Below are positions 18,515 through 27,657 of a stretch of 64,000 nucleotides of DNA, in pieces. The notes under the pieces were generated by a model that worked only from the letters and a program-made list of their open reading frames with translations, made no database searches and was not told the DNA's origin. The translations under genes were made by a program, and so were the position numbers. The stretch is from NCBI RefSeq assembly GCF_011759375.1, contig NZ_JAARML010000002.1, positions 1,798,001 through 1,862,000 on the forward strand. Reading direction: 5' to 3'. Every line of letters begins with the position of its first letter. Position 1 is the stretch's first letter. This DNA is from Paraflavitalea devenefica (GTDB lineage: Bacteria; Bacteroidota; Bacteroidia; Chitinophagales; Chitinophagaceae).

Positions 18515-18624
18515 GACTAACTATAGACAGGGTAGGGATCACCAATAGATCAGCTATAGGTACTCTATAGATACTCTATACCTGGACTATGGGAACTCTA
18601 TACCTAAGCTATACCTAAGCTATA
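18515..18624. repeat. 11-bp periodic imperfect tandem repeat (10 units)
   Basis: Ten consecutive 11-mers without a gap, including gatcagctata, ggtactctata, gatactctata, ggaactctata, cctaagctata and cctaagctata. Most units end in CTATA. It lies between the two promoter-like elements. A second array with the same period but different sequence lies at 46938-47168. Confidence 0.85.
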
Positions 18625-18735
18625 GTTGACCCATTTCACGAAAATCAGCGGTTTTAGCCAAAAACAGCAGGGCTACTGGTGCCCGTATACCAAAGCTCTC
18701 TTAACTGGCGCGACCTGTCCTGCTCTCCAGAGCCT

Positions 18736-18867
18736 TGTGTCCATAGCTTCGCCTTCCAATCGTACTTCCTCCAGCATACGGCTTTTCATTTGTTATCATT
18801 TTGCATAATTTTATGCATAAATGTCACCCGTATTTGAAGTCCTTCCTACTCTAACTACATTTGTGTG
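18736..18867. repeat. duplicated promoter-like element, copy B
   Basis: Diverged direct repeat of copy A. It contains an internal palindrome, TTATGCATAA, absent from copy A. TTTG at 18833-18836 and TACATTTG at 18856-18863 are spaced 19 bp, again a good Bacteroidota promoter. The downstream gene on this strand is the desaturase, about 370 bp away. Confidence 0.6.
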
Positions 18868-19238
18868 AAAGACAATCCCTGGCGCACATACACCAAAGCG
18901 TGAGTAATAAGCCATTAGATACCACGCATAAAAGTAATCTCTCCCGCAACAAATACAAGAGATACTAACAACCAGGAACCCCGCATAGAAGGGACCAAAA
19001 AGTGCCAACCTCTTGCCAACAAGCATCCACTCCGCAGCATAAAAGCTCGTGAGTAGTAAGCAAAGCCGCACTTGTGGTGGCGCTGGCCCGCCAGGGCAGT
19101 GATTACATTGTTAACGAAGCGGTTGTTTATTTAACAGTGCTGCCTGTCAAATAAATCGTACCTTTCACGCGTAGTCTACTTCTGCAAAACCACGTTATTT
19201 CTCTTCTGTATAAGGTTGGCTACTATTAATCATTGATC

Positions 19239-20315
19239 ATGCCTAAAGTAACTTATAATAACAAGAGTAAACCATTTTATCAAACGATCAAGAGTGGGGT
19301 CGACCAGTATTTTGCCAGCATGCGCTTAAAGCCAACCGGCAACTGGAAGTTATACAGTAAATCAGTAGTGCTCATTACATCTGCCGCAGTATTGTATCTT
19401 TCCCTGCTGCTTTTCCCGCTGCCGGTAGGGGTAAGTATTGCGCTGTGTGCGTTATTGGGCTTTGTACTGGCCAGTATTGGCTTTAATGTGATGCACGACG
19501 CCTGCCATGGTAGTTATTCCAGCCGGAAATGGATCAATAATGTGATGGGATTAACCTTGAACGCCCTGGGCGGCAATGCTTTTATCTGGAAATTTAAACA
19601 CAATATTATTCACCATACTTACACCAATGTGGACGGTGTGGATGATGATATCAATAAGAGTCCCCTGATGCGTATGTGTGCTACGCAGAAATGGGTCCCG
19701 GCACACCGTTTTCAACATATTTATGTAGTGCCCATTTATGCCATATCATCCCTGGCCTGGGTGCTTTTGCTGGACTTTGACAAGTATTTTAAAAGGAAGG
19801 TGGTGGATACACCCCTCCAGAAGATGGACAGGAAGGAGCATTTTATTTTCTGGATCAGTAAGGTATTGTACGTATTGTTCTATATTTTACTCCCTGCCCT
19901 GGTAGTGGGGTGGGTGCCCTGGCTGATCGGGTTTATATGTATGCATGCAGCAATGGGTATTACACTGGCCATTGTATTCCAGTTGGCCCACGTGGTAGAG
20001 GATACCGCATTTGAGCATGTGGAGGTGAATGACCAGTTGCAGATAGAAAATGAGTGGGCTATACACCAGGTGATTACAACTGCCAATTTTGCGCGCACCA
20101 ATAAGATCGTATCCTGGTTTACGGGTGGCCTGAACTTCCAGGTAGAGCATCATTTATTCCCCCGTATCAGTCACGTGCACTATCCTGCTATTAGTATTAT
20201 TGTAAAGCAAGCCTGCCAGCAATATAATATTGCTTATAACGAGTTCCCTACCATGCGCCAGGCGGTCCTGTCGCATTTCCGGACCATGAAGCAGTTGGGC
20301 CGTAAACCAGTGTGA
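19239..20315 (+). CDS. acyl-CoA / fatty acid desaturase, front-end type without cytochrome b5 domain
   Basis: A 358-residue membrane enzyme with the three histidine boxes of the diiron desaturases: HDACH (about 85), HNIIHH (about 121) and QVEHH (about 300). The glutamine in the third box and the spacing fit front-end or linoleoyl-CoA-type desaturases, but the usual N-terminal cytochrome b5 domain is absent. Four or more membrane helices are visible. The ATG at 19239 is chosen over an in-frame TTG two codons earlier. Such enzymes introduce double bonds that keep membranes fluid. A terminator follows directly. Confidence 0.9.
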   Translation: MPKVTYNNKSKPFYQTIKSGVDQYFASMRLKPTGNWKLYSKSVVLITSAAVLYLSLLLFPLPVGVSIALCALLGFVLASIGFNVMHDACHGSYSSRKWINNVMGLTLNALGGNAFIWKFKHNIIHHTYTNVDGVDDDINKSPLMRMCATQKWVPAHRFQHIYVVPIYAISSLAWVLLLDFDKYFKRKVVDTPLQKMDRKEHFIFWISKVLYVLFYILLPALVVGWVPWLIGFICMHAAMGITLAIVFQLAHVVEDTAFEHVEVNDQLQIENEWAIHQVITTANFARTNKIVSWFTGGLNFQVEHHLFPRISHVHYPAISIIVKQACQQYNIAYNEFPTMRQAVLSHFRTMKQLGRKPV

Positions 20316-20333
20316 CAACTTTATTTTAAATAT

Positions 20334-20363
20334 AAAAGTCCCGGAGGTATACTTCGGGACTTT
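20334..20363. terminator. terminator between desaturase and RRM protein 1
   Basis: Stem AAAGTCCCG / CGGGACTTT, then TATTATTT. It lies between convergent genes, and the AT-rich flanks allow use in both directions. Confidence 0.85.
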
Positions 20364-20387
20364 ATTATTTATGACTATATTATCACA

Positions 20388-20684
20388 TTACCACCTGGAA
20401 TTGTTGCGGCCTCCTGAAAATCCCCTGCCACCTCCACTTTCAGACCTTGGTTTGGCAATGGATACAGAGATGGCCCTGCCTTCTATTTCACGACCCGACA
20501 GTTTGGAAATGGCTTGTTCAGCCTCTGCTGCCTGTGGCATTTCTACAAATCCAAACCCTCTGGATTTGCCGGTAATCCTGTCGGTTACTACTTTGGCGGA
20601 GGTTACTTCACCAAAGGCTGCGAATAACGCATGCAGGTCTTCATCGGAAACGCGAAAGCCGAGGTTTGAAACATACATGTTCAT
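20388..20684 (-). CDS. RNA-binding protein, single RRM with glycine-rich tail
   Basis: A 98-residue protein made of one RNA recognition motif. RNP2 is MYVSNL at residues 3-8 and RNP1 is RGFGFVEM at about 42-49, both with the aromatic residues that stack on RNA. The last 20 residues are Gly/Arg/Ser-rich (SGGGRGFSGGRNNSRW). The architecture matches small bacterial RRM proteins such as the cyanobacterial Rbp group, where some are cold-induced. First of three RRM genes within 1.2 kb. Confidence 0.92.
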   Translation of the reverse strand: MNMYVSNLGFRVSDEDLHALFAAFGEVTSAKVVTDRITGKSRGFGFVEMPQAAEAEQAISKLSGREIEGRAISVSIAKPRSESGGGRGFSGGRNNSRW

Positions 20685-21036
20685 ACTGTAAAATTAAAAG
20701 ATGATAGATAACTGTGGCAAAAACAATAAAAAGTAGACGAGACTATAATTATGCGGAGAAATGAAGAAGCAAAAAAATGGTCAATACTTTATGTTGTAAA
20801 TGTCAATTTGCATGTGAAAGGTAGTCATTTGAACGTTGATGGCCAATTAATTCACAGGTATAACTTTAGCCTATCCTGCCTGGCGCCGCCAGTACTGATA
20901 ATAAATTAGTTAATGCCATATAATTAGTGTAGCTTTAAAAGATTCATACGACTTCTTATATATCCTGATCTGTTTAACCTCCGCCCTCCGCAGTTCCTGT
21001 ATATGATTAGCCTTGCATCGTCTAAAAACTCACTGT
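20685..21036. other. 352-bp divergent region between RRM genes 1 and 2
   Basis: AT-rich sequence serving as the upstream region of two divergent RRM genes. No complete promoter pair, terminator or RNA gene could be supported. Confidence 0.4.
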
Positions 21037-21267
21037 ATGCGCATCTTTGTGGGAAATTTAAGTGATATGGCTACTGCAACTCATCTTTCCAATCTGTTTG
21101 TAAAATTTGGCGTCGTACTTTCTGTTTATATTATGCCGGATGAGAGCAATGGCCATTCTCTTGGATACGGTTTTGTAGAAATGGACGAGGTGCCCGGGGC
21201 TATGGCGATTGCCCAGTTAGACAGTTCCCAGTTTATGAATCGCTATATAGAGGTAGGTGAAGCCTGA
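21037..21267 (+). CDS. small RNA-binding protein, single RRM
   Basis: A 76-residue single RRM starting MRIFVGNLSD (RNP2 IFVGNL), with RNP1 LGYGFVEM. The ATG at 21037 is preferred because an upstream in-frame ATG at 21013 would add eight residues before the first beta strand. There is no glycine-rich tail. It is convergent with RRM protein 3, with 7 bp between the stop codons. Confidence 0.88.
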   Translation: MRIFVGNLSDMATATHLSNLFVKFGVVLSVYIMPDESNGHSLGYGFVEMDEVPGAMAIAQLDSSQFMNRYIEVGEA

Positions 21268-21274
21268 CACCAGA

Positions 21275-21526
21275 TCACCGCTCCGGATAATAAGCCACTT
21301 CCCGCACAGTTATTTTTTTGCCATCTACCATGGATTGGTCCAGGACTATAATAGCCTGTCTTGCCTGTGCTTCTACCGGCATATCAATAAGGGCATGCCC
21401 TTTTGAGCGGCCATTGAGTTTATCCTTAATCACTTCGGCGGAGTCTACTATACCAAAAGGAGCAAATAGTTTCCTGATATCAGCATCAATGACGTTCAGG
21501 GTGAGATTGTGTACCTGGATGTGCAT
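21275..21526 (-). CDS. degenerate RRM protein
   Basis: An 83-residue single RRM: RNP2-like IQVHNL and RNP1-like KGHALIDM. Both RNP1 aromatic positions are changed (His and Leu instead of Phe/Tyr), so RNA stacking is probably weakened. The fold and length are intact (LFAPFGIVDSAEVIKD, AIIVLDQSMVDGKKITV). It may bind RNA differently or mediate protein contacts. It is convergent with RRM protein 2. Confidence 0.82.
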   Translation of the reverse strand: MHIQVHNLTLNVIDADIRKLFAPFGIVDSAEVIKDKLNGRSKGHALIDMPVEAQARQAIIVLDQSMVDGKKITVREVAYYPER

Positions 21527-21860
21527 ACGGTGAATGTAATTTTGACTTGAACGCCGGCTACCTGATCAAAGAAAGTAATAAAGAGATCTGTTACTGTCCG
21601 TAAAATAACAACCGGAATAGGTACTAAGGTAACCTTTTAACGGCAATACAGGGGTTTTTATTTGAAGCAGGATAATTAATTGCCATCATTGAATTATTCC
21701 GGCTTAAGCCCGGTAAGGATTGAAGATACCACCGAATAAGGCGAAAGAAAAAGACCTCAACCTTCCTGGTATATACCGGGCGATTGGGGTCTTTTCTTTG
21801 TAATGCTAACGGTTTTGTTCCTGTCTAAGTCAATGCCTGCCTAAAAAAGTAATGCTTCAA
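21527..21860. other. 334-bp region between RRM protein 3 and the RND operon end
   Basis: Holds the terminator at 21750-21794 and the upstream sequence of the leftward RRM gene. No other gene-like or repeated structure was seen. Confidence 0.4.
21750..21794. terminator. terminator of the RND efflux operon
   Basis: Stem AAAGACCTCAA / TTGGGGTCTTT (one G-U pair) with a long loop. T-rich tracts lie on both sides, so it may act in both directions. It lies 66 bp beyond the RND gene stop. Confidence 0.75.
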
Positions 21861-24800
21861 TTATATATGTGAAGGACTGAACTCGCCTTCATGTACTTCC
21901 TGCGGCACATAGTCCTCTACGATGAGCTCTTCAATGTTCTTGTCCTTTTTGCCCCTGCTGAACCTGTTTATGATCTTATCAAAGATGGCGTACATCACGG
22001 GCACCACCACCAGGGTGAGGAACAGTGAACTGATAAGGCCACCGATGATTACCCAGGCCAGGCCATTCTTCCACTCGGCGCCCGCACCTTTGGCAAGGGC
22101 AATGGGCAGCATACCGATCACCATGGCAATGGTAGTCATGAGGATGGGGCGGAGACGGGCATGGTTGGCATCAATCAACGCCTGGTAAGTACTGGCGCCT
22201 TCTGCCTTACGCTGGTTGGTAAAGTCAACCAGGATGATGGCATTTTTGGCAACCAGACCAATCAACATGATCAATCCAAGGATGGTAAACAGGTTTAACG
22301 ACTCATTGGTGAGTGCCAGCGCCAGGAAGGCGCCTATGATGGCCAACGGAATAGAGAACAATACCACAAAAGGATATACGAAACTGTTGTATAAGGCCAC
22401 CATAATGAGGTATACCAATACAATGGCTGCCAGCAGGGCAATACCCAGGGAGCCAAATCCTTCACTCTGGTTTTCCATGTCACCGCTCCATACATAGCCC
22501 ACACCTGTGGGACGGGGTAGTTGATCAAACAGCTTTTGCCATTCAGCAGCTACGGTACCGGAGGGACGTCCTACGCTTTGCGCCTGGATGGTAACAGAAG
22601 TACTTTTATCCCTGCGTTCCAACTGGCTGGGGCCGGAACCTTCTTTCACAGTGGCAAACTGTGATAAACGTACCTGCTGGCCCTGGTCGTTGATGAAGAG
22701 CAGGTTGCTTACATCTGTAATGTTCTGCCGGTTGAATTTCTCATACCGGATATTGATGTCATATTCGTATTCACCCTGGCGGAATTTGCCATCGGTATTA
22801 CCGCTAAAAGCTGTTTGCATGGTACTTCCCACGGTGCTCAGCGAGAGGCCCAGTGCCGCCATTTTATCACGGTCTACCTGCACACTGATCTCCGGGTTAC
22901 CGGCTTCTACCGATAAACGCATTTCCGTAGCACCGGGCACTTTCCTCAGCTCGGCCATGGCAGCATTGGCAAAGTGCATCACACTGTCGAGGTTCGGGCC
23001 TGTTACTACCAGTGAAAGCGGGGCCTGTTCGGCTGTACCCAGGATACTTACCTGCACTGTTTTTATTTTAGCGCCTACCAATATCTTCTCCAGTTCACGC
23101 TTTGTTTTTACCGCATAGATGCTGGCTTCATCCTGGCGTTCCTGTTTGGATACCAGTTGTACGTCGATCTCAGCTTTATAAGCGGTGGATTGTGAAGCAC
23201 CCATACCATCACTGCTCTGCCCGATGGTGGTGATGAGCTTGGTCACTTCTTTTTTCGTTTTGAGGTATTCCTCTGCACGGCGCGTCATGGCATTGGTTTG
23301 CTCAATGGAGGCATCCTTGGGCATTTCTATCTGCACCAGGAACTCACCACGGTCGGTCTTGGCAAAGAATTCTGTACCGATGTAGCCGGCGCCTACGAGG
23401 TAGAAGGAGCCGAAGAATAATACCAGCATGACGGTCAGCGTGGTTTTCTTATGGCCCAGGCACCATTTGAGGAGACCGCTGATCCAGTTGGTAAAGCGGT
23501 GCAATCCTTTTTCAAACCCTACGATGATCTTACCAAAGAATGTTTTGCCGGTGATCTGCTCCAGCTTTCCGAAGCGGGATGATAACCAGGGCACGATGGT
23601 AAAAGAAGACAATAAGGAGAGCAGGGTAGCAATAGATACCGTTACGCAAAACTGTTTCAGGATATCCGCCGCCAGCCCGGTACTCAGGGCAATAGGAATG
23701 AATACCACCACAATTACCAGGGTAATAGAGGTAACGGTAAAGCCGATCTCTTTGGTGGCATCATAGGCTGCCCGCACCCGGTTCTTGCCCATTTCCATAT
23801 GCCGGTAGATATTTTCCAGTACCACAATGGCGTCATCCACCAGGATACCCACCACCAGTGAAAGGGCCAGCAGCGACATGAGGTTCAATGAATAGCCAAG
23901 CAGGGCCATGCCAATGAAGGTGGCGATCAGTGAGGCAGGAATGGCCACCATAACGATCAGCGCATTCCGGATGCTGTGCAAAAAGAACAACATCACAAAT
24001 GCCACCAGGACGATCGCCAGTATCAGGTCATGGATCACCGCATCTGCTGACTGCAGCGTATACACAGAGCTATCGTTCGCAATGTCTATTTTCAATCCGG
24101 CACTGGCATAGTCTTTCTGCAATTTATTAATGCCGGCAGTGATCTGTTCGCTTACCGATACTGCATTGGCGTCGGACTGTTTGATGACCTGCAAGGCAAT
24201 GGAGCTTTGCAGATTTACCCGCGCCAGCTTCTCCACGTCTTTTTGTACATCCTGCACATCAGCCACGTCTTTCAGGCGTACCTGCACGCCATCCTTATTC
24301 AGGACAACGAGGTTGCGCAGTTCTTCCACATTTTTATACTTACCGGCCAGACGGATAAGGATATCCTGCTCGCGTGTTTGCACGCTACCGGTCGGGAAGT
24401 CGAGGTTGGAAGCAAGGATAGCGTTCTGTACCTGGATGAGGGAGAGGCCAAAGCCCTGCAGGCGGGTGGCATCAATGTTTACCTGTATTTCACGCTCCTG
24501 TCCGCCGATCAGGTTTACCTGGGCTACGCCCTGTACACGGGATAATACCGGTGCAATGCGTTTGTCCATCAGGTCATAGAAGGCGGCTTCTTCCATTTTG
24601 CCGGAAGCAGCCAGTGTCATCACCGGCAGGTCGTCCAGTGAAAACTTATTGAGCGAAGGCGGGTCCACATCTTCAGGAAGATCGGCCAGGATGGCGTTTA
24701 CTTTACGCTGGGCATCGTTGAGTGCATAGTCCACATCGGCGCCGCTGTTCAGCGTGATGGTGATGATGGATAAGCTTTCAAAAGATTTTGTTTCCAGCTT

Positions 24801-25034
24801 TTTGATGTTCTCCATAGAGGATACGGCATCTTCTATTTTCTTGGACACCGTATTCTCCACTTCACTGGGGGAGGCGCCGGGGTATACCGTGGTAATGGAT
24901 ACTACCGAAGGTGAGAACTTGGGCAGCAGCTCATAGTTCAGTGAGGTATAGCTTAACAAGCCACCCAGGATGAGTACTGTAAACAGTACGATGACCAGGG
25001 TAGGGCGTTTGATAGATATTTCTGCAAGTTTCAT
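21861..25034 (-). CDS. RND efflux pump inner-membrane transporter (AcrB/HAE1 type)
   Basis: A 1057-residue protein with the RND layout: N-terminal helix (LVIVLFTVLILGGLLSYTSL), two large periplasmic loops and twelve membrane helices. The helix 4 proton-relay pair is seen in VVGILVDDAIVVLENIYR. GAEWKNGLAWVIIGGLISS near the end is a conserved helix 11 region. It couples proton influx to export of hydrophobic compounds. It is the last gene of tetR-tolC-adaptor-RND. The substrate is unknown; HAE1-type pumps export drugs, solvents or lipids. Confidence 0.95.
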   Translation of the reverse strand: MKLAEISIKRPTLVIVLFTVLILGGLLSYTSLNYELLPKFSPSVVSITTVYPGASPSEVENTVSKKIEDAVSSMENIKKLETKSFESLSIITITLNSGADVDYALNDAQRKVNAILADLPEDVDPPSLNKFSLDDLPVMTLAASGKMEEAAFYDLMDKRIAPVLSRVQGVAQVNLIGGQEREIQVNIDATRLQGFGLSLIQVQNAILASNLDFPTGSVQTREQDILIRLAGKYKNVEELRNLVVLNKDGVQVRLKDVADVQDVQKDVEKLARVNLQSSIALQVIKQSDANAVSVSEQITAGINKLQKDYASAGLKIDIANDSSVYTLQSADAVIHDLILAIVLVAFVMLFFLHSIRNALIVMVAIPASLIATFIGMALLGYSLNLMSLLALSLVVGILVDDAIVVLENIYRHMEMGKNRVRAAYDATKEIGFTVTSITLVIVVVFIPIALSTGLAADILKQFCVTVSIATLLSLLSSFTIVPWLSSRFGKLEQITGKTFFGKIIVGFEKGLHRFTNWISGLLKWCLGHKKTTLTVMLVLFFGSFYLVGAGYIGTEFFAKTDRGEFLVQIEMPKDASIEQTNAMTRRAEEYLKTKKEVTKLITTIGQSSDGMGASQSTAYKAEIDVQLVSKQERQDEASIYAVKTKRELEKILVGAKIKTVQVSILGTAEQAPLSLVVTGPNLDSVMHFANAAMAELRKVPGATEMRLSVEAGNPEISVQVDRDKMAALGLSLSTVGSTMQTAFSGNTDGKFRQGEYEYDINIRYEKFNRQNITDVSNLLFINDQGQQVRLSQFATVKEGSGPSQLERRDKSTSVTIQAQSVGRPSGTVAAEWQKLFDQLPRPTGVGYVWSGDMENQSEGFGSLGIALLAAIVLVYLIMVALYNSFVYPFVVLFSIPLAIIGAFLALALTNESLNLFTILGLIMLIGLVAKNAIILVDFTNQRKAEGASTYQALIDANHARLRPILMTTIAMVIGMLPIALAKGAGAEWKNGLAWVIIGGLISSLFLTLVVVPVMYAIFDKIINRFSRGKKDKNIEELIVEDYVPQEVHEGEFSPSHI

Positions 25035-25050
25035 GAATTCATTTTTAAAT

Positions 25051-25094
25051 GTCAGGCTGAGCTTGTCGAAGCCCTTCGACAGGCTCAGGGTGAC
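25051..25094. repeat. REP-like inverted repeat (CTTCGACAGGCTCAG family)
   Basis: Two 21-bp arms with a 2-bp loop. The right arm contains CTTCGACAGGCTCAGGGTGA and the left arm is its imperfect complement. This motif is a well-known dispersed bacterial intergenic palindrome. A half copy lies at 27636-27657. It is inside the efflux operon, between adaptor and RND genes, where it could alter mRNA stability. Confidence 0.85.
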
Positions 25095-25101
25095 AGTTTA
25101 G

Positions 25102-26178
25102 TTATTTTACAATTGAAATGGGAGCACCTTCGGTGAGGTTGATCTGTCCACTGGTGATGACTGTTTCTCCTTCATTCAATCCCTGTAATACTTCTACTTT
25201 ATCACCCATTACCCGGCCGGCCACTACTTTGCGGAGGCTGGCGCTGTTATTGTTCTTTACTACAAATACCTGGTTGCTGCTAACACTGCCGATGAAGGCA
25301 GAGCGGGGCACCAATATTACCGGCGCTTGTGAAGGGAAGTTAAAGATGGCAGTACCATACATACCGGCTTTTACCAGGTTACCGGGATTGCCTTTCAGTT
25401 CCAGTTCTACCGGGAAACTGAGGGCATTGTCGGCCTTGGCCGCAATGAAGCTCACGGTGCCGGTAAAATCCTTGTCGGGGAATACACTTACTTTGATGGG
25501 TACTTTATCGCCCACTTTCAGGTTGGCTACCTGTGATTCTTCTACCGTTACCTGCAACTTCAGTTTGGAAATGTCAACCAGTTCAAACAACTGGGTGGCG
25601 GGCGCTACTACTGCACCCGGCTCTATATAACGTTTATTCACTACGCCATTGATGGAGGCGCGGATATACGCATCGCCTACTTTTATTTTGGCTTGTGCTA
25701 CGCGTGCTTCGGCATTGTCGAGCGCGAGATGGGCCTGGTCCAGTTGCTGCTGTGTAACACCGCCTGTTTTGAAAGCATTTTCATAGCGCTCTTTATCTTT
25801 CAGGGCATTCCGGTAGTTCGCCTGTGCGCTTTCGAGGTCTACATTGAGCTGGTCGGTTTTGATAACGGCCAGTGTTTGTCCAACATGTACCACATTCCCT
25901 TCGTCTACCAGCACCTGGGTAACCCTGCCGGAATTTTCGGCTGAAAAGTTCATTTGCCGGCCTGGTATGAAATTGCCATTGGCGGAAAAGTCCAGTTCCA
26001 GCGCCTGCTTCTGAACAGGGCTTATCCGTACCGCCACATTGCCATTGGCGGCAGCTACCACGGCTGTTTTTTCCGCATTCTTCTTTTTATTGTTGTTGAG
26101 CACCCATCCTATCAGGGCTATGGAGCCTGCGATGATGACGATGGTGAGTAAGGTGCGTACTATTGATCTCTTTTTCAT
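25102..26178 (-). CDS. RND efflux periplasmic adaptor (membrane fusion protein)
   Basis: A 358-residue protein with an N-terminal membrane anchor (TLLTIVIIAGSIALIGWVL), a biotinyl-lipoyl-like domain split around the hairpin (GRVTQVLVDEGNVVHVGQTL and ASINGVVNKRYIEPGAVV), a coiled-coil hairpin (about 115-170) and a beta-barrel plus membrane-proximal end (GLNEGETVITSGQINLTEG). It links the inner-membrane pump to the outer-membrane channel. It lies 16 bp after the tolC gene. Confidence 0.94.
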   Translation of the reverse strand: MKKRSIVRTLLTIVIIAGSIALIGWVLNNNKKKNAEKTAVVAAANGNVAVRISPVQKQALELDFSANGNFIPGRQMNFSAENSGRVTQVLVDEGNVVHVGQTLAVIKTDQLNVDLESAQANYRNALKDKERYENAFKTGGVTQQQLDQAHLALDNAEARVAQAKIKVGDAYIRASINGVVNKRYIEPGAVVAPATQLFELVDISKLKLQVTVEESQVANLKVGDKVPIKVSVFPDKDFTGTVSFIAAKADNALSFPVELELKGNPGNLVKAGMYGTAIFNFPSQAPVILVPRSAFIGSVSSNQVFVVKNNNSASLRKVVAGRVMGDKVEVLQGLNEGETVITSGQINLTEGAPISIVK

Positions 26179-26194
26179 CCTGGTTGAATTATAC

Positions 26195-27595
26195 TTAGTT
26201 TAATAATGATTTTAGGTTGCCTTGGGCTTTAATGAGCTGTATTTCCGCTACGCGGTAATCCAGCAGGGCCGCGGAATGGTTGTTCTGGGCTTCAGTGAGT
26301 GCGTTCTCTGCATCCAGCAGGTCGGTCAGGGTAGCCAGTCCGTTATTATAATTGTTCCGGGTATTGTAGAAAACCTTCTGCGCCAGTTGTACATTTTCCC
26401 GCTGGTTATTGAGTATGATAATGCTGTTGTTGATCTGTGTTTTAGCATTTTCATATAATAGGTTCAGGGAGAGGCTGGTATTGGAAATATCCTCTTGCAG
26501 CTTGCGGATGCTTACATCGGCCTGCCTGATGCGGGAGCGGGTGGCGCCGCCATTAAAGATGGGCACTTTCAGGGTCAATCCTACAGAAGCATAATCGAAC
26601 CAACTGACACCCGCGCTGCCTTTCTGGAACCAGGGAAGCTTATTGCCCATTCCCTGGTAACCATAGTTACCGTTCAACGACAGGGTAGGGTAGTACTCTG
26701 CTTTGTAGGCATCCTTCTGATACTTCAGCAGGGTTTCCTGTTGCTTCAGTAACCTGAACTCTGTACGATTACTTACATTCAGGGTGTCGCCTGCGGGAGC
26801 GCTCTGCGGGTGAATGGAGGCGAACTCAACAGCAGGTAATGCAATGGGAGTTTGAATAGGCATGCCCATGGCATACTTGAGCTGATTTTCCAATTGACTT
26901 ACGCCATTTAATAATTGTTGCCTTTGTGTTTGCAGGTTGGAAATGTTGACCGCAATACGGTCCACATCAATCTGTTTGGCCAATCCATTTTCGTACTGGC
27001 CTTTAACGATCGTTTGGACGGTGCTGGTATTCTTTATGGTGCTGTCCAATACTTCGATCTTCTGGCGCTGTACCAGTACCTGGTAGTAATTGGTGGCCAC
27101 CTGCTCGATCAGTTGCTCATCGGTAAGTTGTGCATTGATCCTGTAATACTCCTGGGTGGATTTGGCCGCTTTCAGCCCGGTAAATACAGATTGGTCAAAC
27201 AGGTTCTGCGACAGGGAAACACTGGCGCTGGAATTCCATTTTTGCCCAAAAGCGACCAGCAGGGTTTTGCCGGGCTGGCCGGCCAGTTCACCAGGCAATG
27301 CGCTCAATTGTAAAATGGGATTATAGGTAAGCCCGCCATTACCGGTGATCTGTGGTAGTGCGCGCGCCTTTACCTCATCAATCTGGTATTGGCCATTCTC
27401 CACATCGAGGCGTGCCTTGCGGGCTGTTTGACTGGCCTGGAGCGCATAGTTCAGCGCTTCTTTCAGGGTAAGCGTTCTGGCATTGTCCGGTGAAGCCGGT
27501 GATTGCGCCAGGGCCCTTCCACCCCAAAGCCCTGCCATCAGCAGCAGGCTTAGGGTGAGCCTTTTCCTTGTTCTTTTGTTTTTCACATCCATCAT
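26195..27595 (-). CDS. TolC family outer-membrane efflux channel
   Basis: A 466-residue protein with a signal peptide ending ALAQ (about residue 31), then two repeats of the outer membrane efflux domain with long helices (LTLKEALNYALQASQTARKA; LENQLKYAMGMPIQT; NNYNNGLATLTDLLDAENAL). ATG codons lie at 27595 and 27592; either may be used. It forms the exit duct of the tripartite pump encoded by this operon. Confidence 0.94.
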   Translation of the reverse strand: MMDVKNKRTRKRLTLSLLLMAGLWGGRALAQSPASPDNARTLTLKEALNYALQASQTARKARLDVENGQYQIDEVKARALPQITGNGGLTYNPILQLSALPGELAGQPGKTLLVAFGQKWNSSASVSLSQNLFDQSVFTGLKAAKSTQEYYRINAQLTDEQLIEQVATNYYQVLVQRQKIEVLDSTIKNTSTVQTIVKGQYENGLAKQIDVDRIAVNISNLQTQRQQLLNGVSQLENQLKYAMGMPIQTPIALPAVEFASIHPQSAPAGDTLNVSNRTEFRLLKQQETLLKYQKDAYKAEYYPTLSLNGNYGYQGMGNKLPWFQKGSAGVSWFDYASVGLTLKVPIFNGGATRSRIRQADVSIRKLQEDISNTSLSLNLLYENAKTQINNSIIILNNQRENVQLAQKVFYNTRNNYNNGLATLTDLLDAENALTEAQNNHSAALLDYRVAEIQLIKAQGNLKSLLN

Positions 27596-27635
27596 ACACT
27601 TGTTTTATTACTGGTTGGTGTTTTTTGTTTTGTAT

Positions 27636-27657
27636 CCTTCGACAGGCTTAGGCTGAC
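27636..27657. repeat. half copy of the REP-like CTTCGACAGGC motif
   Basis: CCTTCGACAGGCTTAGGCTG matches one arm of the palindrome at 25051-25094. It lies in the 52-bp gap between tetR and tolC and reaches into the tetR stop region. No second arm is present. Confidence 0.65.

Larger units (their letters stand above)
18077..19238. other. 1.16-kb gene-poor region
   Basis: No convincing gene is seen. The region holds a duplicated promoter-like element (copies at about 18312-18448 and 18736-18867) and an 11-bp periodic array between them. It also has a short palindrome TCCCGTTTTACGGGA near 18264 that recurs inside the groEL terminator. Short minus-strand frames exist but look like chance frames. 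It could be the remains of a small mobile element or a non-coding RNA locus. Confidence 0.5.

Noticed and set aside
18515..18624. CRISPR array candidate
   Set aside because: Units are 11 bp, imperfect and contiguous, without spacers; no cas genes are present.
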